64,000 bases of DNA, taken from assembly GCF_015291745.1 (NCBI RefSeq), contig NZ_CP030059.1, positions 2,135,501-2,199,500 of the forward strand, written 5' to 3'. The notes below the pieces were generated by a model, which was not told the origin of the DNA, ran no database searches, and worked only from the letters and a program-made list of their open reading frames with translations. Position numbers and translations under genes: made by a program. How positions within the stretch are numbered: position 1 is the stretch's first letter; each line of letters starts with the position of its first letter. Positions 16,162 to 24,595 of this stretch are shown here, in pieces. This DNA comes from Bradyrhizobium sp. CCBAU 53351 (GTDB taxonomy: Bacteria; Pseudomonadota; Alphaproteobacteria; Rhizobiales; Xanthobacteraceae).

Positions 16162-17163
16162 ATGCGCAAACTGCTTCTCGCGGTCGCTGCGGCCGCGTTG
16201 GTTCTGGCCCCTGCCGTTGCGCAGGCCCAAAATCCGATCGTCATCAAGTTCAGTCACGTCGTCGCCAACGACACCCCGAAGGGGAAGGGCGCGCTGAAAT
16301 TCAAGGAGCTCGCCGAGAAATACACCGACGGCAAGGTCAAGGTCGAAGTCTATCCGAACTCCACGCTCTACAAGGACAAGGAGGAGATCGAGGCGCTGCA
16401 GCTCGGCTCGGTGCAGATGCTCGCGCCCTCCACCGCGAAATTCGCGCCGCTGGGCGTCAAGGAGTTCGAAGCACTCGACCTGCCGTGGCTGTTCAAGGAC
16501 GACCAGACCTATTCCAACGCGATGAAGGGCACGCTCGGCAAGTGGCTGTTCCAGAAGCTCGAGGCCAAGGGCATCACCGGGCTTGCCTATTGGGACAACG
16601 GCTTCCACATGCTCTCCTCCAATCGTCCCTTGCTGAAGCCGACGGATTTCCAGGGTCTTAAATTCCGCATCTCCGGATCGAAGATCGCCGACCAATATCT
16701 TCGTATCATGGGCTCGATCCCGCAGATCATGGCGTTCTCGGAAGTCTACCAGGCCCTGCAGACCGGGGTGGTCGACGGCTGCGAGAACACCGCGTCCAAC
16801 TATCTGACGCAGAAGTTCTACGAGGTGCAGAAGGACATCACCGTGTCCTATCACGCCCATCTGCAATACGCCGTCATCGTCAATTCGAAGTTCTGGTCGG
16901 GCCTGCCGCCCGATATCCGCACCCAGCTCGACAAGGCAATGGCGGAAGCGTCCGACTACACCAACTCGATCGCGCGCCAGGAGAACGAGGACGCGCTGGC
17001 CGAGATCAAAAAGACGGGCAAGACCAATCTGCACTATCTCACCGACGCCGATCGCAAGGCCTGGCAGGAGGCGATGCAGCCGACCTATAAATGGGCCAAG
17101 GGCAGGGTCGGGCAGGAGGTGCTCGATCTCGTTGCCAAGGAACTCGACGTCAAGATGAACTGA
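16162..17163 (+). CDS. TRAP transporter substrate-binding protein DctP
   Basis: This 333-aa periplasmic protein captures an organic anion and delivers it to the TRAP membrane subunits encoded next. A clear signal peptide (RKLLLAVAAAALVLAPAVAQA) is followed by the DctP fold. The family arginine region is at KFRISGSKIADQYLRIMG, and GVVDGCENTASNY corresponds to the usual substrate-clamping segment. It resembles the C4-dicarboxylate group, but substrate cannot be fixed by eye. The ribosome binding site GGGGAGG precedes the ATG. A hairpin at 17192-17228 separates it from the membrane gene. Confidence 0.88.
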   Translation: MRKLLLAVAAAALVLAPAVAQAQNPIVIKFSHVVANDTPKGKGALKFKELAEKYTDGKVKVEVYPNSTLYKDKEEIEALQLGSVQMLAPSTAKFAPLGVKEFEALDLPWLFKDDQTYSNAMKGTLGKWLFQKLEAKGITGLAYWDNGFHMLSSNRPLLKPTDFQGLKFRISGSKIADQYLRIMGSIPQIMAFSEVYQALQTGVVDGCENTASNYLTQKFYEVQKDITVSYHAHLQYAVIVNSKFWSGLPPDIRTQLDKAMAEASDYTNSIARQENEDALAEIKKTGKTNLHYLTDADRKAWQEAMQPTYKWAKGRVGQEVLDLVAKELDVKMN

Positions 17164-17191
17164 CGGCCGCGGCCCAATAAGAACAACACCA

Positions 17192-17228
17192 ACGGTCGGG
17201 GGTGATCGCACTCCCGGCCGTTTCGCTC
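17192..17228 (+). terminator. Hairpin between dctP and dctQM genes (attenuator-like)
   Basis: A 13-bp stem (ACGGTCGGGGGTG with CACTCCCGGCCGT, two G-U pairs) with a 4-nt loop is followed by TTTCGCTC. It sits 29 nt after the binding-protein stop and 33 nt before the membrane gene. It probably ends most transcripts, giving more binding protein than transporter, as is common for solute-binding protein genes. Confidence 0.55.
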
Positions 17229-17260
17229 TTGAACGATGAGCCGATGCTGGGGGGATCAAG

Positions 17261-19294
17261 TTGCTGCGTGTGCTGAATCGTTTTCTCGATCATCTCGAGG
17301 AATGGCTGATCGCGACGATGATCGCGGCTGCGACGTCGCTGATCTTCGTCGCCGTGCTGCATCGTTACGGCGCCGGGCTGTCGATCGACATCGCCAAATG
17401 GGCGGAAGCCCGCAACCTGGCTTTCCTGTCCGTCCCGGCGCGCGCGGCGTTCGTGTGGCTGGCCGCGCTCGATCTGTCCTGGGCGCAGGAGCTCTGCATC
17501 TACATGTTCATCTGGATGGCGAAGTTCGGCGCCGCTTACGGCGTGCGGACCGGCATCCATGTCGGCGTCGACGTGCTCGTCAACATCCTTCCGGGCGGAT
17601 CGCGCCGCCGCGTCATCACCTTCGGGCTGTTGTGCGGCGCGCTCTTCACCGCCATCGTCGCCTATTTCGGCGCCGCGTTCGTCGGCCAGATGTGGCAGAC
17701 CGGACAGCAGTCCAACGATCTGGAGGCGCCGATGTGGATGGTGTATCTCACCATCCCGCTCGGCTCCGGCCTGATGTGCTTCCGCTTCCTGCAGGTCGCC
17801 TGGTCGTTCTACCACACCGGCGAGCTGCCGCATCACGACATGGCGGGCGTCGAAGGCGTCGAGGTGGACCCGGTGCATCCGGCGCCGGTCACGCCCACCC
17901 AAGTGGTCCGGGACGAGCGCAGCCCGCTCGGCTGGATCCTGATGCTGCTGCCGGTGCTGATCGTCGCGATCTGCTTCGCGCATGCGGGCCATCTCATCAC
18001 CTTGCCGCAGGGCCTGCGCGTCGCCATCGTGTTCGCGCTGCTGCTCTCCCTGATGCTCACGGGCATGCCGATCTCGATCGCGCTGGGTCTCACCGTGCTC
18101 AGCTTCATGTTCACGCTGACCGATGTGCGAACGGAATCGGTGGCACTGAAGCTGTTCACGGGCATCGAGAATTTCGAGATCATGGCGATCCCGTTCTTCA
18201 TCCTCGCCGGCAACTTCCTGACCCATGGCGGCGTGGCGCGGCGGATGATCACCTTCGCCACCTCGCTGGTCGGCCATTGGTACGGCGGTCTCGCTTTGTC
18301 GGGCGTGGTGGCCTGCGCACTGTTCGCGGCGATCTCCGGCTCCTCGCCGGCGACCGTGGTGGCGATCGGCTCGGTGATCCTGCCGGCGATGGTCGCGCAA
18401 GGCTTCCCGAAGCGGTTCGGCGCGGGCGTGATCACGACGTCGGGCTCGCTCGGAATCCTCATTCCGCCGTCGATCCCGATGGTGCTCTACGCCGTCTCCA
18501 CCAACAGCTCGGTGGGCAAGCTGTTCATCGCCGGCATCGTGCCGGGGTTTGTGCTCGCTTCGCTGCTTGGCGCCACGACGTTCTATCGGGCCTGGCGCAA
18601 CGACTATCCGAGGATGCGGAAAGCCACCTTCGTCGAGCGTCTCGACGCCTTCCGCAAGTCGATCTGGGGCATCCTGCTGATCGTGATCGTGATCGGCGGC
18701 ATCTACAGCGGCCTGTTCACGCCGACCGAAGCCGCCGCCGTCAGCGCGGTCTATGCCTTCATCGTCGCGGTGTTCATCTACAAGGATTTGAAGCTGCGCG
18801 ACGTGCCGCGGGTGCTGCTGTCATCGGCGAATTTGTCGGCGATGCTGCTCTACATCATCACCAACGCCGTGCTGTTCTCGTTCTTGATGACCTACGAGAA
18901 TGTGCCGCAGGCGCTCGCGCAATGGATGATCGACCAGGGCCTGGGGTGGATCGGCTTCCTGCTGCTCGTCAACCTGCTGCTGCTGGTGGCAGGTAACGTG
19001 ATGGAGCCGTCCTCGATCATCCTGATCATGGCGCCGATCCTGTTCCCGGTCGCGATCAAGCTCGGCATCGATCCCATTCATTTCGGGATCCTGATGACGG
19101 TCAACATGGAGGTCGGCCTGTGCCATCCGCCTGTCGGCCTCAATCTCTACGTCGCCTCGGGCATCGCCAAGATGGGAATTACCGAACTCACGGTCGCGGT
19201 GTGGCCGTGGCTGCTGACGATGCTGGGATTCCTCGTGGTGGTGACGTATTGGCCCGGCCTGTCGCTGTGGCTGCCGCGGCTGCTGGGGATGTAA
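17261..19294 (+). CDS. TRAP transporter fused membrane subunit DctQM
   Basis: This 677-aa inner-membrane protein fuses the small DctQ subunit (about residues 1-200, four helices, with WAQELCIYMFIWMAKFG) to the large DctM subunit (about 225-677, many helices) through a polar linker rich in Val/Pro (around VDPVHPAPVTPTQ). DctM features include GMPISIALGL, FFILAGNF and the GSLGILIPPSIPM motif. It uses the Na+ or H+ gradient to import the anion bound by the upstream DctP. The start is a TTG at 17261 preceded by GGGGGAT; a GTG at 17270 is an alternative. The alkyl sulfatase gene follows on the same strand after 142 nt. Confidence 0.88.
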   Translation: MLRVLNRFLDHLEEWLIATMIAAATSLIFVAVLHRYGAGLSIDIAKWAEARNLAFLSVPARAAFVWLAALDLSWAQELCIYMFIWMAKFGAAYGVRTGIHVGVDVLVNILPGGSRRRVITFGLLCGALFTAIVAYFGAAFVGQMWQTGQQSNDLEAPMWMVYLTIPLGSGLMCFRFLQVAWSFYHTGELPHHDMAGVEGVEVDPVHPAPVTPTQVVRDERSPLGWILMLLPVLIVAICFAHAGHLITLPQGLRVAIVFALLLSLMLTGMPISIALGLTVLSFMFTLTDVRTESVALKLFTGIENFEIMAIPFFILAGNFLTHGGVARRMITFATSLVGHWYGGLALSGVVACALFAAISGSSPATVVAIGSVILPAMVAQGFPKRFGAGVITTSGSLGILIPPSIPMVLYAVSTNSSVGKLFIAGIVPGFVLASLLGATTFYRAWRNDYPRMRKATFVERLDAFRKSIWGILLIVIVIGGIYSGLFTPTEAAAVSAVYAFIVAVFIYKDLKLRDVPRVLLSSANLSAMLLYIITNAVLFSFLMTYENVPQALAQWMIDQGLGWIGFLLLVNLLLLVAGNVMEPSSIILIMAPILFPVAIKLGIDPIHFGILMTVNMEVGLCHPPVGLNLYVASGIAKMGITELTVAVWPWLLTMLGFLVVVTYWPGLSLWLPRLLGM

Positions 19295-19308
19295 CTGCGC
19301 ACACGGTG

Positions 19309-19334
19309 CCCCCTTTCTCCTTGTGGGAGGGGGG
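19309..19334. repeat. Degraded family-A repeat / terminator-like hairpin
   Basis: CCCCCTTTCTCC-TTGT-GGGAGGGGGG forms an imperfect hairpin just after the TRAP membrane gene. It resembles the left arm of the repeat at 44851-45010, which has CCCCTCCCTGCTTGTGGGGG. It may end transcription of the TRAP operon. Confidence 0.4.
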
Positions 19335-19436
19335 CCTGTGCGTCGCTTCATCCGGGCTACGCATGCTTCCGCCGGCAATGGCAATCATCCGCCAGATGCG
19401 GTTAGATGCCGCGCGACAAGCCGGGAGGATGCCAGC

Positions 19437-21365
19437 ATGACAGAACGCAGCAGCGAGCCCAAGGACGCGACGCCTTCCGTCATCGCGCAGCAGAACGCGC
19501 TGCTGAACGCGCTGCCGTTTTCCGACACGCGGGATTTCGACGATGCCGCGCGCGGCTTCCTCGGCACGGTCGAGAACGCAGCGATCACGAACCCGCAAGG
19601 GCGGACGGTCTGGAGTCTCCAGCCTTACGGCTTCCTGTCCTCTGAACAGGCGCCGCCCACGGTCAATCCGAGCCTGTGGCGGCAGTCGCGTCTCAACATG
19701 CAGCACGGCCTGTTCGAGGTCGTGCCCGGCGTCTATCAGGTGCGCGGGCTCGACATCGCCAACATGACGCTGATCGAGGGCGACAGCGGTATCATCGTCG
19801 TGGACACCCTGACCTCGATCGAGGGCGCCCGTGCCGCGCTCGATCTCTATTTCAGGCATCGGGGCCTAAAGCCCGTTGCGGCCGTCATCTTCACGCACAC
19901 GCACACCGACCATTGGGGCGGCGCGCGCGGCGTGCTGGAGGAGGATGCGCTGGCGAGTGGCCGCGTGCCGATCATCGCGCCGAATCTGTTCATGGAGCAT
20001 GCCGTTTCCGAGAACATCATTGCGGGGCCGGCGATGCTGCGCCGGGCGCAGTATCAGTTCGGCTCGCTGCTCGCCAAGGGCGCGCGGGGACAGGTCGATT
20101 GCGGGCTCGGCAAGTCGATGGCGGCAGGATCGGTCGCGCTGCTGCGGCCGACCGACCTGATCATGGCGACCGGCGATACGCGTGTGATTGATGGCGTCGC
20201 GTTCGAATTCCAGATGGCGCCGAACAGCGAGGCGCCGGCGGAGATGCATTTCTTCATCCCGCGCTACAAGGTTCTGAACCTCGCCGAGAACTGCACGCAC
20301 AATTTTCACAATCTGCTGCCGTTCCGCGGCGCCGACGTGCGCGATGCGCTGGCCTGGTCGAAATATCTGGGTGAGGCCCTGCAATTGTGGGACGGCAAGG
20401 CGGAGGCGATGTGCGGCCAGCATCATTGGCCGGTATGGGGGCGCGAGCGCATCGGCACGATGATCCGGCAGCAGCGCGACCTCTACAAATTCGCGCATGA
20501 CCAGACCATCCGCCTGATGAACCACGGCCTCAACGCCGCCGAGATCGCCGAGACCATCCGCTTGCCGAAGAGCCTGGAGGGAGCCTGGCACGGGCGCGGC
20601 TATTACGGCCACATCCGCCACAATGTGAAGGCGATCTACCAGAAATATCTCGGCTGGTACGACGCCAATCCGGTCAATCTCGATCCGCTGCCGCCGGTCG
20701 AGTCAGGCAGGAAGTATGTCGACTATATGGGCGGGGCGGACGCGGTCCTGGCGCGGGCGCGTACCGATTTCGACAAAGGCGAGTTTCGCTTCGTCGCCCA
20801 GGTGCTCGGCCATCTCGTCTTTGCCGAACCGGATAACACGGCGGCGCGCGATCTGCTTGCCGACACGCTGGAGCAGCTCGGCTACGCTGCCGAAAGCGCG
20901 ACCTGGCGCAACGCCTATCTGTTCGGCGCGCAGGAATTGCGCCAGGGCATGCCGAAGGTGCCGGCGCGTCCGCCGATGCCACGCGAGACGCTGGCCGCGC
21001 TGCGCACCTCGCAGCTCTGGGACGTCCTGGGTATCCGCCTCAACGGCCCCAAGGCGGAGGGCAAGCACATCGTCTTGAACTGGCGCTTTTCCGATACCGG
21101 CGAAAGCTTCGTGCTGAATCTGGAGAATTGCGCGCTGACCTACACCGAGGGCGTGCAGGCTGAGGGGGCCGATGCCAGCTTCACGCTGGCTCGCGCAACG
21201 CTCGACGAGGTGATCGCCAAGCTGACGAGCTTTCCGGAAGCCGTCGCCGCCGGCAAGGTCCAGCTCGCGGGCAATCCGATGAAGCTTGCCGAGCTGATGG
21301 GGCTGATGGACGAGTTTCCAAGGATGTTCGAGATCGTCGAGCCGAAGCGGACGGTGGTGGTGTAG
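19437..21365 (+). CDS. Alkyl sulfatase (SdsA1/BDS1-type metallo-beta-lactamase fold)
   Basis: This 642-aa zinc hydrolase cleaves primary alkyl sulfate esters to alcohol and sulfate. The metallo-beta-lactamase motif THTHTDHWGG supplies His154, His156, Asp158 and His159, and further metal or substrate regions are AENCTHNFHNL and GQHHWPVWGRER. After the catalytic domain come the alkyl sulfatase dimerisation region and a C-terminal SCP2-like domain (about residues 520-640), the full family architecture. Unlike Pseudomonas SdsA1, no signal peptide is visible, so it is probably cytoplasmic. The ATG at 19437 has a GGGAGG site. The upstream TRAP transporter could import its substrate; this is inference. 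A hairpin repeat follows the stop. Confidence 0.88.
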   Translation: MTERSSEPKDATPSVIAQQNALLNALPFSDTRDFDDAARGFLGTVENAAITNPQGRTVWSLQPYGFLSSEQAPPTVNPSLWRQSRLNMQHGLFEVVPGVYQVRGLDIANMTLIEGDSGIIVVDTLTSIEGARAALDLYFRHRGLKPVAAVIFTHTHTDHWGGARGVLEEDALASGRVPIIAPNLFMEHAVSENIIAGPAMLRRAQYQFGSLLAKGARGQVDCGLGKSMAAGSVALLRPTDLIMATGDTRVIDGVAFEFQMAPNSEAPAEMHFFIPRYKVLNLAENCTHNFHNLLPFRGADVRDALAWSKYLGEALQLWDGKAEAMCGQHHWPVWGRERIGTMIRQQRDLYKFAHDQTIRLMNHGLNAAEIAETIRLPKSLEGAWHGRGYYGHIRHNVKAIYQKYLGWYDANPVNLDPLPPVESGRKYVDYMGGADAVLARARTDFDKGEFRFVAQVLGHLVFAEPDNTAARDLLADTLEQLGYAAESATWRNAYLFGAQELRQGMPKVPARPPMPRETLAALRTSQLWDVLGIRLNGPKAEGKHIVLNWRFSDTGESFVLNLENCALTYTEGVQAEGADASFTLARATLDEVIAKLTSFPEAVAAGKVQLAGNPMKLAELMGLMDEFPRMFEIVEPKRTVVV

Positions 21366-21369
21366 AGGG

Positions 21370-21409
21370 CTCGTGCCCCGGACGCAACGCAGTGCGCCCG
21401 GGACACGAG
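21370..21409. repeat. Palindromic intergenic repeat, family B
   Basis: CTCGTGCCCCGGACGC pairs with the later CCGGGACACGAG to form a nested hairpin with CGCA/TGCG inside. It lies between the convergent alkyl sulfatase and glycosyltransferase genes. A related copy occurs at 49147-49206 (CTCGTGTCCCGGAC). It can act as a two-way terminator here. Confidence 0.6.
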
Positions 21410-21428
21410 AGTAGCAAGTGCCTCAGCG

Positions 21429-22499
21429 CTACTCCGCGCTGCTCACCAGCTTGATCCGCGGCGCCTGTTTTTCGGCGAGGCTACGGTAGGCCGCGAGATA
21501 GTCGAGCGCCATGCGCCGCGCGGTGAAGCGCGTCTCGAACTGCTTGCGGATCGCGGCGCGGTCGAGTTGCCCGAGGCGGCCGACGACACCGGCGGCGCTG
21601 AGCACGTCCTCGACGATGAAGCCGGTCAGCCCGTCGTCGATGATTTCAGGCACCGAGCCGCGGTTGAAGGCGATGACCGGCGTTCCGCAGGCCATGGCTT
21701 CGATCATCACGAGACCAAACGGCTCCGGCCAGTCGATCGGCAGCAGAAGCCCGAGTGCGCCGCTCAGGAAATCCGACTTCTCGTGATCGCTGATCTCGCC
21801 GATGAACTCCACCAGCGGGTTGTTCTCGATCATCGGCCGGATCAGCTCGTCATAGTAATCCTGGTCGGCGCGATCGACCTTGGCCGCAATCTTCAGCGGA
21901 ATGCCGCAATGGGTCGCGATCTTGATGGCGCGGTCGACGCCCTTCTCGGGCGCGATGCGGCCGAGCACGGCGAGATATTCCTGCTTCGCCGGCTTGGGTG
22001 TCAGCAGGTTCTCCGGAAGGCCATGATGAATCGTCGTCACCCAATTCGCCTGCGGCACCGGCCGCCGCTGTGCGTTGGAGATCGAGATGACGGGCATCTT
22101 GGAGAAGGTGTTGAAGACCGGCTGATGCTCCGGCAGATCGAGCCGGCCGTGCAGCGTGGTCAGGAACGGCGTCGGCTGCCGGTGGAACAACGACCAGGGA
22201 TAATAGTCGAGATGGAAGTGGAGGAAGTCGAACTCCTCGTCGTCACATTTCTGCCGCACGCGCTCCAGCAGCACCATGTGCAACGCATTGGGATCGCGCA
22301 CGGAACCGTCGAGACGAAGGGCCTTCGGCCACAGCGCATCCAGCTTGGCTGAGGTCTGGGAATCGCCGCTGGCGAACAGCGTCACGTCGTGCCCAAGCGC
22401 TACCAACTCCTCCGTCAACCAATGCACCACCCGCTCGGTGCCGCCATACAGCTTGGGTGGAACAGCCTCCGTCAACGGAGCTACCTGCGCGATGCGCAT
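21429..22499 (-). CDS. GT4 family glycosyltransferase
   Basis: This 356-aa enzyme is a retaining GT-B glycosyltransferase of family 4. The N-terminal domain opens with MRIAQVAPLTEAVPPKLYGGTE, the glycine-rich acceptor-side loop. The C-terminal donor domain contains LAVLGRIAPEKGVDRAI and the E-x7-E motif within PEPFGLVMIEAMACGTPVIA, followed by GSVPEIIDDGLTG. Donor and acceptor are unknown; a storage or protective sugar is plausible given the debranching-type enzyme nearby. An EcfG-type promoter 71 nt upstream suggests induction by general stress. It diverges from the ABC exporter gene. Confidence 0.85.
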   Translation of the reverse strand: MRIAQVAPLTEAVPPKLYGGTERVVHWLTEELVALGHDVTLFASGDSQTSAKLDALWPKALRLDGSVRDPNALHMVLLERVRQKCDDEEFDFLHFHLDYYPWSLFHRQPTPFLTTLHGRLDLPEHQPVFNTFSKMPVISISNAQRRPVPQANWVTTIHHGLPENLLTPKPAKQEYLAVLGRIAPEKGVDRAIKIATHCGIPLKIAAKVDRADQDYYDELIRPMIENNPLVEFIGEISDHEKSDFLSGALGLLLPIDWPEPFGLVMIEAMACGTPVIAFNRGSVPEIIDDGLTGFIVEDVLSAAGVVGRLGQLDRAAIRKQFETRFTARRMALDYLAAYRSLAEKQAPRIKLVSSAE

Positions 22500-22569
22500 C
22501 TCACCATCTCCTCTGCGATCATGAAAGTTGAAACCCCCGCCAGTACGGCACCGGCATGCCAGACAGGGG

Positions 22570-22594
22570 AACGTTCCCGCAGTTGCGAAGTTCC
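22570..22594 (-). promoter_or_regulatory. EcfG-type promoter for the GT4 gene
   Basis: The minus strand reads GGAAC (22594-22590), 16 nt, CGTT (22573-22570), the exact EcfG consensus. The -10 element is 70 nt from the glycosyltransferase ATG. Confidence 0.65.
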
Positions 22595-22697
22595 TCCCTG
22601 CGAACGTTACTTATTCGACACGTCCGCGGAGCGTCTCGATGCTGCCACGACATCTTCTCAGATCGTCTGCATCCGCATGTCGTGATCGCCCGGCCCG

Positions 22698-22723
22698 GGA
22701 ACCGAGGCGAAGAGGTCGATGTT
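22698..22723 (+). promoter_or_regulatory. Near-consensus EcfG-type promoter for the ABC exporter
   Basis: The plus strand reads GGAAC, 17 nt, TGTT, one base off the CGTT consensus, 49 nt before the exporter ATG. If real, this gap carries divergent stress promoters. The single mismatch keeps confidence low. Confidence 0.3.
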
Positions 22724-22772
22724 CAGTCGATCAGTAACAAACGAAAACCAAGCATAACGGGGCGATAGCCAC

Positions 22773-24536
22773 ATGGATCATCTTTCTGGATACGCGCGCA
22801 GACCATTTGCCTTTGTCTTGCGCTATCTTCGGATGCGAATGGCGTCGCATCTGGTGATCCTGACCGCGGTCGTTGCAGCGGTTGCCTGCTCCGTAGGCAC
22901 GCAATACGGGGTCAAATCCCTGGTCGACGCCTTGTCTGCTGGCCCGTCGCAGGACGGTGGCGTATGGCTGGCATTCATTTTACTCATGTCGCTGATCGCC
23001 GCCGACAATTTCCTGTGGCGGATTGCGAGTTGGACGGCGAGCTTCACCTTCGTTCGGGTCACGGGTGATTTACGCCGTGACATATTTCGTCATCTGACCG
23101 GGCACGCGCCGAGCTACTTCTCCGATCGCATGCCCGGCATGCTGACGAGCCGCATCACGGCGACGTCGAACGCGGTGTTCACGGTCGAGAACATGTTCGT
23201 CTGGAACGTGCTGCCGCCGTGCATTGCCACAGTTGCGGCAATCGCCTTGATTGGAACCGTCAGTCCTTACATGGCGCTCGGCCTGAGCGTGATCGCCGGC
23301 GGCATGGTCCTCGCGATGTTCCGCCTCGCCGCCGCCGGCAAACCGCTGCATGACGACTTCGCCGACAAGGCCGCCGCGGTCGACGGCGAGATGATCGACG
23401 TCATCAGCAACATGCCGCTGGTCCGCGCCTTCTGCGGCATCGGCCATGAGCATGAGCGGTTCGACGCGACCGTGAACCGCGAACTGACGGCGCGGAGCCG
23501 TAGCCTGCGATACCTCGAGAAGCTACGGCTGCTGCATGCCGCAGTGACTGTGGTTCTGACGATCGCATTGATGGCCTGGGCCATCACGCTCTGGCAGAAG
23601 AGCGAGGCGACCACCGGTGACGTCGTGTTGGTTTGTACGCTCGGTATCTCCATCCTGAGCGCGACGCGCGATCTCGCGGTTGCGCTGGTCGATGTCACCC
23701 AGCACGTCGCGCGGCTGACCGAGGCGATCGCTACGCTGCTGGTGCCTCACGAATTGCGCGACCACCCCGAGGCGGAACCTCTCGTCAAGAGCGGCGCCGC
23801 GATTGCATACAACAACGTCACTTTCGGCTATCCCGGCGGCGACAAGATTTTCGAGCGCTTCAGCCTGCGGCTTCAGCCCGGCCAGCGGGTGGGCCTGGTC
23901 GGCCAGTCCGGCGGCGGCAAGTCGACGCTGTTCACGCTGCTGCAGCGCTTCTACGATACCGACGAGGGCAGCATCACCATCGACGGCCAGGACATCTCCA
24001 AGGTCACGCAGCAGAGCCTGCGCGAGGCGATCTCCGTCGTGCCGCAGGACATCTCGCTGTTCCATCGCTCGATCCGCGAGAACATCCGCTACGGCCGGCC
24101 GAACGCCACCGACGACGAGGTGCTGCGGGCGGCGATCGCGGCGCGCTGCGATTTCATCGACAGCCTGCCCGAAGGCCTCGACACCATGGTCGGCGACCGC
24201 GGCGTCAAGATGTCCGGCGGCCAGCGCCAGCGCATCGCGATCGCGCGCGCCTTCCTGAAGGACGCGCCGATCCTGCTGCTGGACGAGGCCACCGCGGCGC
24301 TCGACAGCGAATCCGAGGAGGCCATCCGTGAGGCGCTGTCGCGCCTGATGCGCGGCCGCACCGTGATCGCGATCGCGCACCGGCTGGCGACGCTGCGCAA
24401 TTTCGATCGCGTGGTCGTGCTGAGAAATGGTAAGATCATCGAAGACGGATCGCCCGAGCGCCTCATGCAGGGTCACGGACCCTATCGTGAACTGGTCACG
24501 CAGGAAATGAGCCGGCTCGCGCAAGCCGCCGCGTAA
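22773..24536 (+). CDS. ABC exporter half-transporter (permease-ATPase fusion)
   Basis: This 587-aa protein is a type IV ABC half-transporter that works as a dimer. The N-terminal membrane domain (about residues 1-320) has six predicted helices. The ATPase domain follows with Walker A GQSGGGKST (377-385), the signature SGGQR (481-485) and Walker B ILLLDEAT (500-507), all intact. MsbA-like or exopolysaccharide exporters have this layout; the substrate is unknown. It diverges from the GT4 gene and is followed 59 nt later by the debranching-type enzyme, so export of a glycan or glycolipid made by these neighbours is a reasonable inference. Confidence 0.88.
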   Translation: MDHLSGYARRPFAFVLRYLRMRMASHLVILTAVVAAVACSVGTQYGVKSLVDALSAGPSQDGGVWLAFILLMSLIAADNFLWRIASWTASFTFVRVTGDLRRDIFRHLTGHAPSYFSDRMPGMLTSRITATSNAVFTVENMFVWNVLPPCIATVAAIALIGTVSPYMALGLSVIAGGMVLAMFRLAAAGKPLHDDFADKAAAVDGEMIDVISNMPLVRAFCGIGHEHERFDATVNRELTARSRSLRYLEKLRLLHAAVTVVLTIALMAWAITLWQKSEATTGDVVLVCTLGISILSATRDLAVALVDVTQHVARLTEAIATLLVPHELRDHPEAEPLVKSGAAIAYNNVTFGYPGGDKIFERFSLRLQPGQRVGLVGQSGGGKSTLFTLLQRFYDTDEGSITIDGQDISKVTQQSLREAISVVPQDISLFHRSIRENIRYGRPNATDDEVLRAAIAARCDFIDSLPEGLDTMVGDRGVKMSGGQRQRIAIARAFLKDAPILLLDEATAALDSESEEAIREALSRLMRGRTVIAIAHRLATLRNFDRVVVLRNGKIIEDGSPERLMQGHGPYRELVTQEMSRLAQAAA

Positions 24537-24595
24537 AGCCAACAGTCGCGTTCTCGAGTCGGTCGCGTTTCAAAACAAGCGCAGGGGAGCAGTTC

